Shown here: positions 1 to 12,800 of the stretch, one piece after another
Layout of the letters: each line of letters begins with the position of its first letter
How positions within the stretch are numbered: the first letter of the stretch is position 1
Assembly: GCF_964275005.1 (NCBI RefSeq)
Contig: NC_092699.1
Span: 21,810,333 to 21,874,332 of the forward strand
Length of the DNA: 64,000 nucleotides
Origin: Diadema setosum
Taxonomy: Eukaryota; Echinodermata; Echinoidea; Diadematoida; Diadematidae
Direction of reading: 5' to 3'
Made by a program: the position numbers and the translations under genes
Notes under the pieces: generated by a model
Seen by the model: the letters and a program-made list of their open reading frames with translations, nothing else
The model's database searches: none
Told to the model about the DNA's origin: nothing

Positions 1-24
1 TACAATTACAACTTCACTTGCTCA

Positions 25-64
<40 letters not shown>

Positions 65-861
65 TTACCACTAACCAGTGGCAGTAGCAGTGCATAGAAT
101 ACTAGTTTTAGGCTTTTTTATATCAATAAAATTTACCACCACACAATTAATTTCTGCACTTTAACAAGTGTTTAATATTACCTATGTAGGCCTATGCAAT
201 GCCAGATGGCTCCCCTTGTTATCACTCACTATTAATTCTATCTCCTAACCTACCTACCATCCCGCCATTTCCAGTAATAATTCCCACGTGACTCTATGGC
301 TTTACCCTTGGCCTTGCAAATAGATTATTTTAACTCCCGAGTCGAGTCTACATTTAAAGCTCTATACAAGCACCAACGCGTTATCTTATGAATGGGACTG
401 TTACAAGTACACAGCTGGCAAGATGGTGAATTCCATTGTAAAATTTAGTATGTGACTCTTATTAAGATGAGTTAATCTGCTTGTGCTTGATAAATGGCGT
501 CGAGTTAAGCATTCAATCCATATAAACAAACTCACCGGCAGTTAAAGCAAGGATTTTCTGAGCAGAACTGACCACAGCTACACACAGTACCGGTAAGCGC
601 TGCCGGTAACACACGTCAGCAGCGCAGCGTTCATTCCATGATATGCAATCAAAACGTTCAATTAGAGCGTGGGGGGGGGGGGGGGGGGGAGGGGGGAAGG
701 GATGGGTTGTGAAGTACGGCTGTGCGCGGCGCGCGCATATACGCGTGCATCGATTGCATCTACTGGTAAATGCACTGAGTGCAGTGTACATGTGTGTGTG
801 CAAGCAATGTGTTATATAGCATGCATACACATCATTCTAAATCTGATGCAAGCATTGAAAA
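1..861. other. 5' flank of PPP1R7 with homopolymer tracts
   Basis: No coding sequence is supported here. The stretch holds a T tract of about 32 nt (31-62), which may be the tail of a retroposed fragment. It also holds a G tract broken by single A residues at about 671-696. A CpG-richer patch at about 560-780 lies just before the PPP1R7 start codon and is the likely promoter or 5' UTR. No TATA box or CCAAT box stands out clearly. Confidence 0.45.
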
Positions 862-3800
862 ATGGCTGAAGAACGAAACGGTAAGTGCAATGAAAGTATT
901 TTGGGATGTGAATTACAATTAAGCTTAAGCTTAAGCTTTCCTTCTAGGGGCCTATGTCAGAGATGATGAATGTAATGTGTTTCTCACTCGATTGTGGCTT
1001 AGTTTCAAGATTTCTTTTCTTCATAACCGGTAAACGTACCCTGGTACCTCTCTCTCTCAGACTCTGATCCCTGCTCCACTATTTTGGAGATTCCTGGAAT
1101 CTAACGTTAGATATGCATATTGCAAGTCCAGCAAGATAAGATAATGGTATTCAGGTATTAAACATAAGTAGAACGGCAAGTAGGGCTCTATGGATTTTAT
1201 GAAGAAAGAAGAGGGATAGAAGAAGCAGGCTATTTTGGATTACAGATGGCCTTGATGGCAGCTTGATGGCAGGCAAGGTTGAAAGGTTAATAAGGTAGCA
1301 CGAGAAAATTGCAGTGGGTAATCAGTGTCATACAAGTCCAGACAGTTCGGGTGATCAACAAGACATTCCTTGACTTTCATATGAACTCTTGACGGAGATG
1401 AACAAGACTGGGACAAGATCCAACAAAGTGTTCCACTGTCTCATCTTCAGATTCACATAGGGGGCAAGTATGGTAGGGGTCCAACCCACCGACCGGGTCC
1501 ATAACGACCGACCGCGCATTATAATGGCATTGCGCGTACAGAAAGAAAATGTACGCATGGGACTACGCGCAACGGTGTTCGATTCTTCACTGGGCTACGC
1601 TACCGAGTAAAATGTGGCGAAAACAACTAAGTATTCCCTCTAAATTACCGAAATTTAGCAAAATCGAATAAGGTTTATCGTGTAACTACATATAACTAGG
1701 CCTACCTTTGCTGACTCGTTGTTAGATGTAGAGTATCCTTCCGTAATAAATTTGACGATTTTGACCGCAAAATTGTCACCGCCGCTTGTACGATCGTGCA
1801 CACACGTTACTTACACATGACATAAACATTTTGTCGCCCGCTACGACCGTACGAGTTGATGCAGAAACGAGAAATGAATGTAAAAAAACAAACCGACTCA
1901 TCTAATTTATTTCAATTACGATGAAAAGTTTCCTAATGAAAATCATGTCAAATTCATCAAACAGTCCTTCAAAAGTAATATCGAAGGATTCAAAATATAT
2001 TCAAATATTATTGGGGGAAAAAATTACGACTAGAAAATAACAGCAGCTTGTCGAAAAAACGCGTTTAAGTACGCTTTATACGTATTGTCAATATAGGGCG
2101 GGGTGGTCGGTCGATATGAGCCCGGCAACTGAGTGCGGAAAAAATGACACCCCACGCGTTCGAAGCCGCCATCTAGAGCGCGTACCTCAGATCGCATTTT
2201 CAGTGCGCGCTTGTGAATCCGGAGTATTTTCTCCACACGTGAGTAAAATTTCAGGCAAATTGTGAGATTTTTCACGTTTCTATTGATAGAAAAACGTTAG
2301 GTGTCCGATATTATGAACACCCAACCATACATATGGAAGACTTTCTAGAGCTAAGTATGTAGAGACGACATTATATCAAGTATGTGGATGACAGAAGTTG
2401 GGCTCTAACGTTAATTATTAAAGAATGACGGATGATAGGAGACGGGGGTTTCTTCGGATATAGGAGATTAGCAGAGGGTGGAACGTTATCTATCCAGAAC
2501 TTGAGAGACGACTTGGAGCGGATTCCTTGTGTGGTAAGATGTCTTACAGCCTGATAGACGGTAAAGGTACCCACTTATTAATAATACAAAATATGATCCG
2601 GCCCCGGACTGGAACCTTCTTGTTTTCTTCTTCTTCTTCTTCTGATTCTTCGTGTTTACTGTCCAACACCCCTTACGGCCTTAGTAGGGGCCAATTTGAC
2701 CGGACAGAGGGTGCGCTGGTGTTAAATTGCGCGGAGAGAGAAGTGTGGGGTCTAGTTGCTTTGCTCCTGGATGTATTGTAGGGTTGCTGCTTTAAAGGAG
2801 TCCTTGTTTGTGATGTTGGAAACTGTTGATGGGAGTGAGTTCCAGTCTGCGATTGTTCTTGGAATAAACCAGTACTTATAACAGTTTTTGTTCGTGGTGA
2901 TTGGGATGAAGCTTGCGAGTTGTAGTTGATGATTTCTGGAGAAACCTGGCCCTTCGGCTTCGGACCGGACGCAGAGCTTTTCAAACTGGGATGGATAGGC
3001 GAACCCGCAAGCGCTTCGCGGAATGTGGTAATGCGGCTTACTCTGCGTTGATGTTTCAGCAGCTCCCAGCCTAACCCCGGCGCGGGGGGCTGTAACGGTA
3101 CGTATTGGGGTCGCTGCTGCGGTTACTCCCAGCCCAGCTACAGCTCACGCTTCATGTTTGTTACACTAATGTGTCTAGAGTAGTCACCTGTAACAAAATG
3201 CGCTGCTCTGTTCTGCACTGCTTCCAGCCTGTCTAACAAGAGTCTTATATGTCGTATCTTTGATTCTATTGTTACAATCATGAAGGTTTCGCCTTAGAAA
3301 TCCTACAACTCTGTTTGCTTTAGCACATGCATGTTCTGTCGACGTGCGCATTCCAAGACAAATCTGATGATATATCAACCCCCAGGTATCTGTGACACTT
3401 TGTCTCTGTCAATGTGCTGTTTAGTGAATACTGGTATTTGACTGGGTTTTTTGCATGTGTGATGTGTAAGACATGACTTTTTTTTCGACAGGTGGAGTTT
3501 AAATCATATTTTGGCAAATCGTTGGATGTATACATGTAAATGAAAGTAAAGTGGACCTGTGACCGTACCTTGCGGGACTCCTTCTAGTCTACTCTGTTCT
3601 CTTGCTTGGTTGGCCTTACGGACCTGAGGCTGAGTCTTGCCGTGAAGGGCCAGCCAGGCAGGGTGCCACTGGGACAGGAGAAAAGGACCGAGGGAGAACC
3701 AGGAAGGAGAAGCAATTGGTGGTGCACCCCCTTTTTTTTTTTCCTTTTTTTTTTTGATGGGGCACATGGGCACACAGGCAGTTTCTCAGATCCATGCATG

Positions 3801-6800
3801 AAATTGAGAAAGGATTTCACTCATTTTCAGTCACAGTATCAGTAACACAGTAAATTACCTCCCCTAACATTCTAGACTAGAATAATAATAATCAATATAT
3901 ATTAAACAAAATAACTAACGTTAGAACTAGTTAATAGTAATTCATTAAACTAATACTAATGTGTAATAGTGCATGGCTACTTCAATACTAGTAACGTTAA
4001 TAGGCATTAAGTTGTATAGGGCGCGCACAGGTCCACCTTTCCCTTTCGATGTTCATGGGCACATGGTGCTTCACGTTCAAACAATGAAATGATGGATATG
4101 AACGTTAGGGTTCTAAGTTACATAGTGATTTCCTGTAATTCTATTTCAATGTGAGCAGATTTAGCTGTTTGCGAACAGCGTGCCTACAAATTTGCGGCAT
4201 TGGCAGGGGCCCGTTTCATTTGTTGATGAAAAGACCCAATCGGGTGTGAGATGCGAGAGTACCCTAGTATAATGAAACTGCTCCTGCTGCATAGACATGC
4301 TGTCGCAGACGGGAATAATTTCTCTAGTCTAGATTAGTGCATCTCACATAATTTTGTATTTGAATGGAAATACCCTTGTGGAGAATGTTGCCTTTTGGGG
4401 TCTTTATTTGACATGGAATTTTTAAATAGAAGCCTTGATATTTTGAAGGAGTGTATGGAAAAATGACAGCGATACAACTGTACCATTTACTTTTAGCGGC
4501 ATCATGTATAAGCTACCTATACCATGTGATATGTCCACGTCATGATTCAGACGTGTCATATGCTGTTATATTGAAAACTATTTTAATATAAAAAAGTATC
4601 TGTCATTCCCTTAATCAGGCACGATATTGATATGATTTCCTTTCGTATTCTTTTTTTCTCAAGTCAGTATATTTGCTATTTTCATGTACTTGTGTTAAAA
4701 TCACCTGAAAATTTTGATTGCCAATTAAAAAAAGAAAAAAGAAAAAAAAAATCATATCATCCCAGCATTATGTACATGTATCTCTGTCATGGCAAGTTTT
4801 GGGTTTTTTTTTATTTTTATTTTTTTAAATGAATACTAGTATTAGATATGAAGTGGGATGTATATTATATGATAGGGAGCTCCTGGTAGATTCTTTTAAA
4901 AAAAGCTGTCATGGTCGAGTAGAACAACCTATCAAAGGGGAATTTACCCAAACGGATAATAGCTGGGTTCAGTTAATGAATAAATATTTGTCGAACACAG
5001 TTGTGAAAGTAGTGAAGGAAAATCAGATGAGCTGTTCAGAAGGTGTGAAGTTTTGGCTAAGATCTCATGCTGTCATCGTTGAATATGAATGATAAATAAG
5101 ATTTCAGCCAAAATATGTGGTGTCGCAATAGAGGAATGATTTTAAGAAATATGAAAAGAATTTCAAGTATTTTCATCCTTCTAGCATAGTGAAAGGGCTC
5201 CTGACTTGCTTCCTTCAGAAGGCAGTGGGAATAATATTACCCTTGACAGACCACTTCAGTGACAAGTCAAGGAAATGTGTTCTGGTACTCTTAATTTCAT
5301 TTAAGAACAGTGACATTTTTTGGAATTTAAGTTGTATTTCTTTATGTTCATGCCCTACTGTTACAGCAAGGACAGTTGTAGTCTTCTTATCTCGCAATGA
5401 TGGCACATTTGGGTTTGTCTCCTCTGATTTCGCCATCAAATTCCAGTTGAACTTGCTTAGCAAAAGTTTTTTGTTTTCATTTACATGAAGACATTTCAAA
5501 CTGTTGATGCTATTTGATAAAATTATGTATCCAGGTATTTTCAATATCATCAAAGCACTTACAGCTGTACCACCACTGGTCTGACAGTCATAATGCCCCC
5601 CCCCCACTAATTGCTTGATTAACAAGAAGCACACTCGTATGCCAAATTTGGCATTTTGCACCAAGGCACAGCAACTTTTCATGATGCGTCCTACTCCCAA
5701 TAAGGATTGTCAGACTAATTATTCCTTCCAATTTCTGAAGTTAGCACTTTCCAACAAAGTTTGAAATTATTATCACACTATCTATGCAGGTGCCAATGTC
5801 TCCGATGAGTCGGAAGAGGAGGAAGGAGGACCAGGGGTTGAAATCATTGAGCCTCCAGATCAGGAGCCAATCAATCTAGATCCCAATGCCTGTGTGAGTA
5901 CAACAAATAATACCCCTTGCCAAGCCAGTCTTGTGAAGGTCCAGCAGAGAACTATATCCTCACCAAACCAGTCTTATTTGATGCAGCAAACTCTCAGAAT
6001 GTGAGAGATAAATATGTGTTAATGAATTGTTTTGATGAAGTCTGACATGAGTTTCACTGCATGAATAAACCTTACATCAGATTTATTTACTCACTGTTTA
6101 ATGAAAGTGAGTCTTGTCATGTTAGTTTTGCAGAGCAAGAATCATGTAAACAGATAGTTTTTGAATGAAACTTTATGTAAGATAAAACCCTGTCCAGTTC
6201 TGGTGCAGGACCGCGAAGACAGAAAGTGAAAGTGATAACAAGCAATTCTATTGCTTTCCTTCCACACATCCTGGGACTGTTGCTCTGATATCATAAAATA
6301 TGACACACTGAACAGATGAATTAAAAAAAAAACAAAAAACAACAAAACAACAAAAAAAAAAACACCAAAAAGCATAAAGAGGATGCAAAGGAATTATATA
6401 CACAGTAGTACATAAAATGAACTGAGACGTCAACCTTCTCTTTCAAATTTGTGCAGGATGTTGACCTGACGCACAGGAGGATTGGTCGAATCGTTGGCTT
6501 TGAAGTTCTGAGACAGGTTGAGGTGAGACCATATTTTCCCCTTATTTGACCTCTGTATTGGAATGACTCTGCCTGCATTTTGTCTTTCTTTTTTATTTCA
6601 GGTGAAAAGAACAGTGCTGTATGCATGCACTTTTGAGGTTTACCGAGGTATCCTTATAATATGCTCTTTGGCATAGTTTTTGTTGTGTCCCAAATTAGTG
6701 CATTAAGCATAAAGTGATGAAATAGCAGTTTTTTAATTTTTTTTTGCTTGTTTTTTTGTTCTAGATATACAGGAGAATGGAAGAAAGGGCATGCACAAGT

Positions 6801-9800
6801 CTTGTAATTTTACTCTTTGCTTAAAGATAATGTAACTGGCATTGATGTCTTAAATATTTATATATTTGGCAAAGTATGCTGTTGATCAGCATGTTACATG
6901 CAGCAAAATCCATGTTTCATCAGCATTAGTAATCAGAGGCATATGGGCAACATCACTTTGTCCATTGCTATATAGATATATCTATGTTCTAGTCATGCAT
7001 GTCTGTGGTTAATGTGTCATTCAAAGCTTAGATAAGAAATGATTCAAACTGATGTCATAAAAATCATGATACTAAATTATCAATTTATGGCAGGCACACT
7101 TTTCCGTAGCTGTGTACTATAAAACATCACAAAGCCTTCAAAATATTTTCTTCTGGTATGTGTTGCCTTTGTCAGACACTCACTCTACGGCAAAATGAAA
7201 TCAGGAAGATTGAAAACCTGGAGACATTGACTGGACTGACTGATCTGGACCTCTATGATAACCAGCTGAAGAAGATAGAAGGCCTTGCAACGCTGGTCAA
7301 CTTGAAGTGAGTTGAAACACAGAGATTGTTCTTCAGTCAGAATTAGTGCTAAAAATTAATGATAAATTGTGGGATTACAGTAGAACTCAGTAAATAAGTC
7401 AAATCTTGTGCTACGAATGATGTTGGGGATGAAAACAAATTAATTATCCAAAATTTATTCAATATATTGTTTCTTGATCCATGTAGCTGTATGGACAAAA
7501 AATATGTTTTGCTACAACCCACTAGCATAGTTCAGTGGCACACAAAAGCATGGTGTGATTACTTGAACAATTTGACATGGCACTATCAGCTGTGATGAAA
7601 AGGCAGCTTTAGTGTTTGTAAATGATGGTGGAGCCCTTTTGAGCAAAGGCTGTGCCAAAAATTGGGATGTACTGCCTATTGGGAATCATTCTGAAACTTC
7701 TCTTCCACTTTCATGTAAAAAGCTCTCAATATGTATTCAAGTAAATTCCCCTTTAATGATGTAAAGTACTACTGTATATGCCGAATATTTTGCGAGGTTT
7801 ATAGTTTCGCAAATTTCGCAAGTCAGGTGCTATTAGCAAAATTAAAGACACGTGAAAATATTGACTCTGACCCCGATGTGGATGTGACGTATGCGTGTAC
7901 ATTTCTCCGTTCAGTACAGGACTCCATGATTGCGAATTTAACCACTCGCGATATCGTCAGGATTTCTGATTCGTGAAAATTTAGAGTCTTGAAATATATG
8001 GTATATACAATACTTTCATAACTTCTTGGTTGTCTGTTTGCAAACACTACTGGATACTTTCTTTGTGTCTTTAACAGATTTCTAGACCTGTCTTTCAACA
8101 AGATCCGAAGAATAGAAGACTTGGAGGCACTGGTTAGTGTAGAGAGACTCTTCCTCATCCACAACAAGATCAGCGTGATTGAAAACGTGTCCCATTTCAC
8201 CAACCTCAACATGCTTGAACTTGGCGATAACAGAATACGAGTGAGTCAGACAGACCTTACTGTAAAATACAGGTGTGACTAGTTTTCTCAATTAAAAAAA
8301 AAAGAAATATAGCAATGGATTGAGTTTTAACTTGATTTAATTCTTATGTTATGTAAGGTGATCGAATCCAAAGATAGCTGAAAAACATCTCCCTTGGTCC
8401 ATGGAGATTGAATGGGAGATTTTTATTTTTGTACATTTCTTTTAATTGCAGTCCTGGCATATTGTCTTGTTCTTTTTGTTATTATTTTGATGTCAGATAA
8501 TTTTCTTTCATACCTTCATATATCTTATAATTTCAGGTGCAAAATGATAAAATCTAGAATCATGAGTAAAATAATGTAATTCCCATACTTTCCTTCTAGA
8601 AGTAGAATTATATAAGGACCAACAATAAATTGAACATATGCCTGTTGTCATAATGGAAGTAGGCTTTACAAAAGCAAAAAACAAAAACAAAACAAAACAC
8701 CGTCTCTAATAGGTATGCTCTCTAGGTGCAATGTGCAGTATGTAGATTCTGTCTTCTTTCTTGTTGATTCAATGTTTGAGTACATATTTTTGTTCCATGT
8801 GAGGGTAGAGGTAGAAGTGAGATAAGAGGTTATGATTAAGGAGTTTAAAGGGGATGGCTAGTAACTGATCAGTGGGAATCAGTGGGAATGCTGGAGGATG
8901 ATTGTTCCAATCCTTGTGGGATTCATTTAAGAGTACACTATATATGTATTCTTGTGTGAAAATTATTTGCTTCAGAATGGTCTCATATTCAAGTAATGTG
9001 CAGTTTAATGTTTCCAGGTAAGCGTCCCTGGTCAGTGACGGGGCATTAATCTGCGCATTACTTGAATATGAGACCGTTCTGAAGCAAATAATTTTCACAC
9101 AACAGTAGATATATAATGTACTCTTAAATAAATCCCACACGGATTGGAACAATCATCCCTCAGCATTCCCACTGATTCCCACTGATCGGTTACTAGCCAT
9201 CCCCTTTAAAGAGTGAGGTACTGCACTATAGAATGTTTATGTCATGCATTTTCCACTCTTTTCCCTTCTAGAAATTGGAAAACCTAGATGCCTTGCAGAA
9301 CCTGGAGAGCTTATTTGTGGGCAAGAACAAGATAACCAAGCTGGAAAACCTTGAGAAACTCACAAAACTGAGAGTTCTTAGTATACAGGTTTGTATGAAC
9401 GCTGGATTTGTTTGTGTTGCAATTTTCTTTCTTCTTTATAAAGTAAGTGCTGATTTGAATCAAAATTCATAATTTTGATCTTCTCAGTTTCTTACTCAGT
9501 CTCATAGAGAGTTGACACAAAAATGTTATTAAGTTTCTTTACAAATAGGGGTGAAAGGTATCGTTTGAATATGTCTTACATTACATGTGATATATTTTAG
9601 CAGAAATGTAAGGGTTTATTGAGTTGACACCAAAGTGTGAGTGTAGAAATACATATTTTGTGTGACAGCAGAGGACAGTCTGCTCTTTATGAGTTCATAT
9701 TTTTAATCTAAGAGAAGTAACAAAAGTAAATCCAGTCAACTAGGGTGTTGCCTAGAGGTCCTCTTGTTAATTGTGTGCAGTGACACTGACCTACTGAGAC

Positions 9801-12800
9801 TTTCTATTCCAAAAAAAAAAAAAAGAAAAAAGAGAGAAAAGAAAAGTTAGGAGAATGGGACACATGTTGATTAAAGCAGCAGATCAAAGAAAACTGTTAA
9901 AAGCAGATGAGCATAAGTGTACAATAGTAGGGCCACACTGTCAAATCATCCTAATGAGCTTGTCATAGGATAGTTCATTACATGTCATTGACAGAATGCT
10001 TATATGAAGGGGACAATGGTAACAAATACTGCCTTTCTCTCTTTTACTCAGAGCAATCGCATCGGCAAGCTGGAAGGTCTAGAAACACTGACTGAACTGG
10101 AGGAACTCTACATCAGCCACAATGGCCTGGAGAAGATTGAGAATCTGGAAAACAATGTGAGTTCCATTTTAAACTTTCAAGTGCCAATGAACATAGTTGC
10201 ATATTACAAGACTATTTGCATTTGCACTCAAATAATCTTCCCCAACTTGACTTAGTTGAGAGTTTAAAGGACAAGTTCACCTTCATAAACATAAGGATTG
10301 AGAAAATGCAGCAATATTAGTAGAACACATCAGTGAAAGTTTGAGGAAAATTGGACAATCGATGCAAAAGTTATGAATTTTAAAAATTTTTGTGTTGGAA
10401 CCGCTGGATGAGGAGACTACTAAGGCTGGTGATGTCATATGAGTACAACAGTATAAAGAAAATGTAAAGAAAACTCAACATATTTTCACTTTTTTCGCAT
10501 AATAAAAGAGCACTTGACTTGCCTCTTTCTAAAGGCAATGGGAATAATATTACCCATAACATATGTCAGTAACGAGTCAAGGGAATGTGTACTTTTTTCA
10601 AAAGATGAAATTTTGTGAAATTCTCTTTATATTTTCCTTATATTGTTGTACGCATGTGACATCATACACTGCAGTAGTCTTCTCATCCAGCGGTGACTGC
10701 ACAAAAACTTCAAAAATTCGTAACTTTTGAACGGATTGTCCTATTTTCCTCAAACTTTCAATGATGTGTTACACTAATACTGCTACATTCTCTCAATCCT
10801 TATGTTAATGAAGGTGAACTTGTCCTTTAAACAACCCACTATACTTGGTACAATGCCATAATCCCACAGGAAGGACATAGTTGTACAGTAGGGATTAGTA
10901 TGATTGCATATTCCCTTTCCATTGACCCCAAGGTTCAGACTGTTTTAGCCAATTGCTGAATAAAGCAAATCAGCAGATGTGTCAAATGGTAAACCAAGCC
11001 TTGTAAGGTTTAATTATTATTCACATAGTGTTAACATTATGAAAAGCGCAAAGAACTGTATTGGTCTATTAGATGTTGACTTTGTGGATTTGTAAGGCAA
11101 AGTATGAATTACTGTGACAGTCAAATTTCCCAGACTTTACTTTTCATTATCAATTCATTGACAATAAAGATGATTTCAGTGAACTGATGATTCTGAAAAC
11201 TGTAGCAGTGCTTCAATTACAGATTGATGGGCCACATTTTAGCATAACCTTCTTGTAGCATATGTGATATTAGGTTTGTTGTTGTTGTTTTTTGTAGTAT
11301 TTAGTAATGTTGTAGTAGTCAGGGAGAGTGTGCAAATACTTAATGCAGAATATTGCAAAGGACTCACTGTTTACCAGCACACCATGTTACTCAGTGATTA
11401 GCACAGATGTCAGGAAATTAGTAGTAAGAGAAGAGGAAATTTCACAATGCCCACGATTCCCACTGTATATTACTGACCTTCATGTGGACTCTTGGGATTG
11501 TTACACCTACTTCTGATTTGATTGTGCAAGGATATTCCTGGGATATTGTTATCCGTTTCTGAGAGCAAAATGGCTGGGATTTTTTTTTTTTTTTTTTTTT
11601 TGGATTGATTCCTTTGAGTTATGAATCTGATATTTGCGTTCTTCCTTTTCCTTTATTACAGAAAGAAATGTGATATCGATCTGCCTTTTTTTTTATGGTG
11701 CAACTGTGCTGAAGTCAAAGTATTACCCATCCAGCCTGGAGATCATATAGATAGATCATATTCATAATTATTAGCGACGGTATTTTATTCAAAACTTCTT
11801 GGATGGTTTTCCAGGATATGAAAAGGATGTGCAAAAAGTGATATCTCAAGATATCTGAGCTGATGGTCAGTGTAAATTAAAGGGATCGTATAGTTTTGGT
11901 TGAGACCTAATTTCAGGTTTCTAACATTTTTTGGTGAGATACTGGGAAACCTATTATGAAATATGAAAGAGCATGTAATTCTATGTGGAATTCAACATTT
12001 ATTCGATGAAAATTGGCTTTGAAAGGACTGAGATATCAAAAAAGAGCAATTCTAATAAAGTGTGGGACCCACACTTTATTACGATCGCTTTGTTTTACCT
12101 TGTTTTTGGATGTTTCAGCCATTCCAAACCAGATTTTCATCAAATAAACTTTGAATTCCTCTTAAAATGGTGTGCTCTGTACTATCTCATAAGTGTTTTC
12201 TTGGTATCTTGCAAAATGTTAGAAGCCCAATTCTCATCTCCACCAATACTGTACCATCCCTTTAAAACACATAAGATAAATATATACTAGACATTTGTGC
12301 AAGGGTTCCAATGTAATAGGAAACCATCATTATCAAACATTATTGAATTACAGTTTATCCTTTGACATCAATTCATATTGTGTATTAAATTGTCTTTCTT
12401 TTTAATTTATTCATGTTTAATATCAGACAAAGCTGACAACACTTGATCTGGCAAGCAACAAGATATCCAGGATAGAGAATGTCGCGCATCTAGTATCACT
12501 GGAGGAGTTTTGGGTATGACCACTGATTACTGTATTCTTCAAAAGATATGTCATCAAGCAATGTGTAGCTATTCGGTATGCAGCATACATCAGCAGAGAT
12601 GATATTCATATCTCCTCTGCAGTGGAGCTCCACCTGTAATATATTCTCCAATTTGTTTAGAGTAAACTAATTGCAAATTCTTGCAAACTCTGTGCAAAAG
12701 AAGATGATTTACTTATGCTTTTTTTTTTCTAAAGGCAACGCTGATGAACAAATTGTTCAATTAACTTAAAACTAACTTTAGTCCTTGTCAGGAATTAACA

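Larger units (their letters stand above)
881..5789. other. PPP1R7 intron 1: LINE debris, MITE remnant, otherwise no gene
   Basis: This is the longest intron of the gene. It contains two LINE fragments on the minus strand and one degraded MITE copy, listed separately. The rest (about 1500-2330, 3850-5150 and 5440-5789) shows only AT-rich sequence and short homopolymers. A CpG-rich patch at about 1480-2200 has no supportable reading frame. Confidence 0.5.

Noticed and set aside
5215-5700. 161-codon minus-strand open frame
   Set aside because: It overlies a degraded MITE copy with homologues elsewhere; no similarity or splice context.
7823-8212. 129-codon minus-strand frame
   Set aside because: It is the antisense of PPP1R7 exon 5 and a neighbouring MITE.
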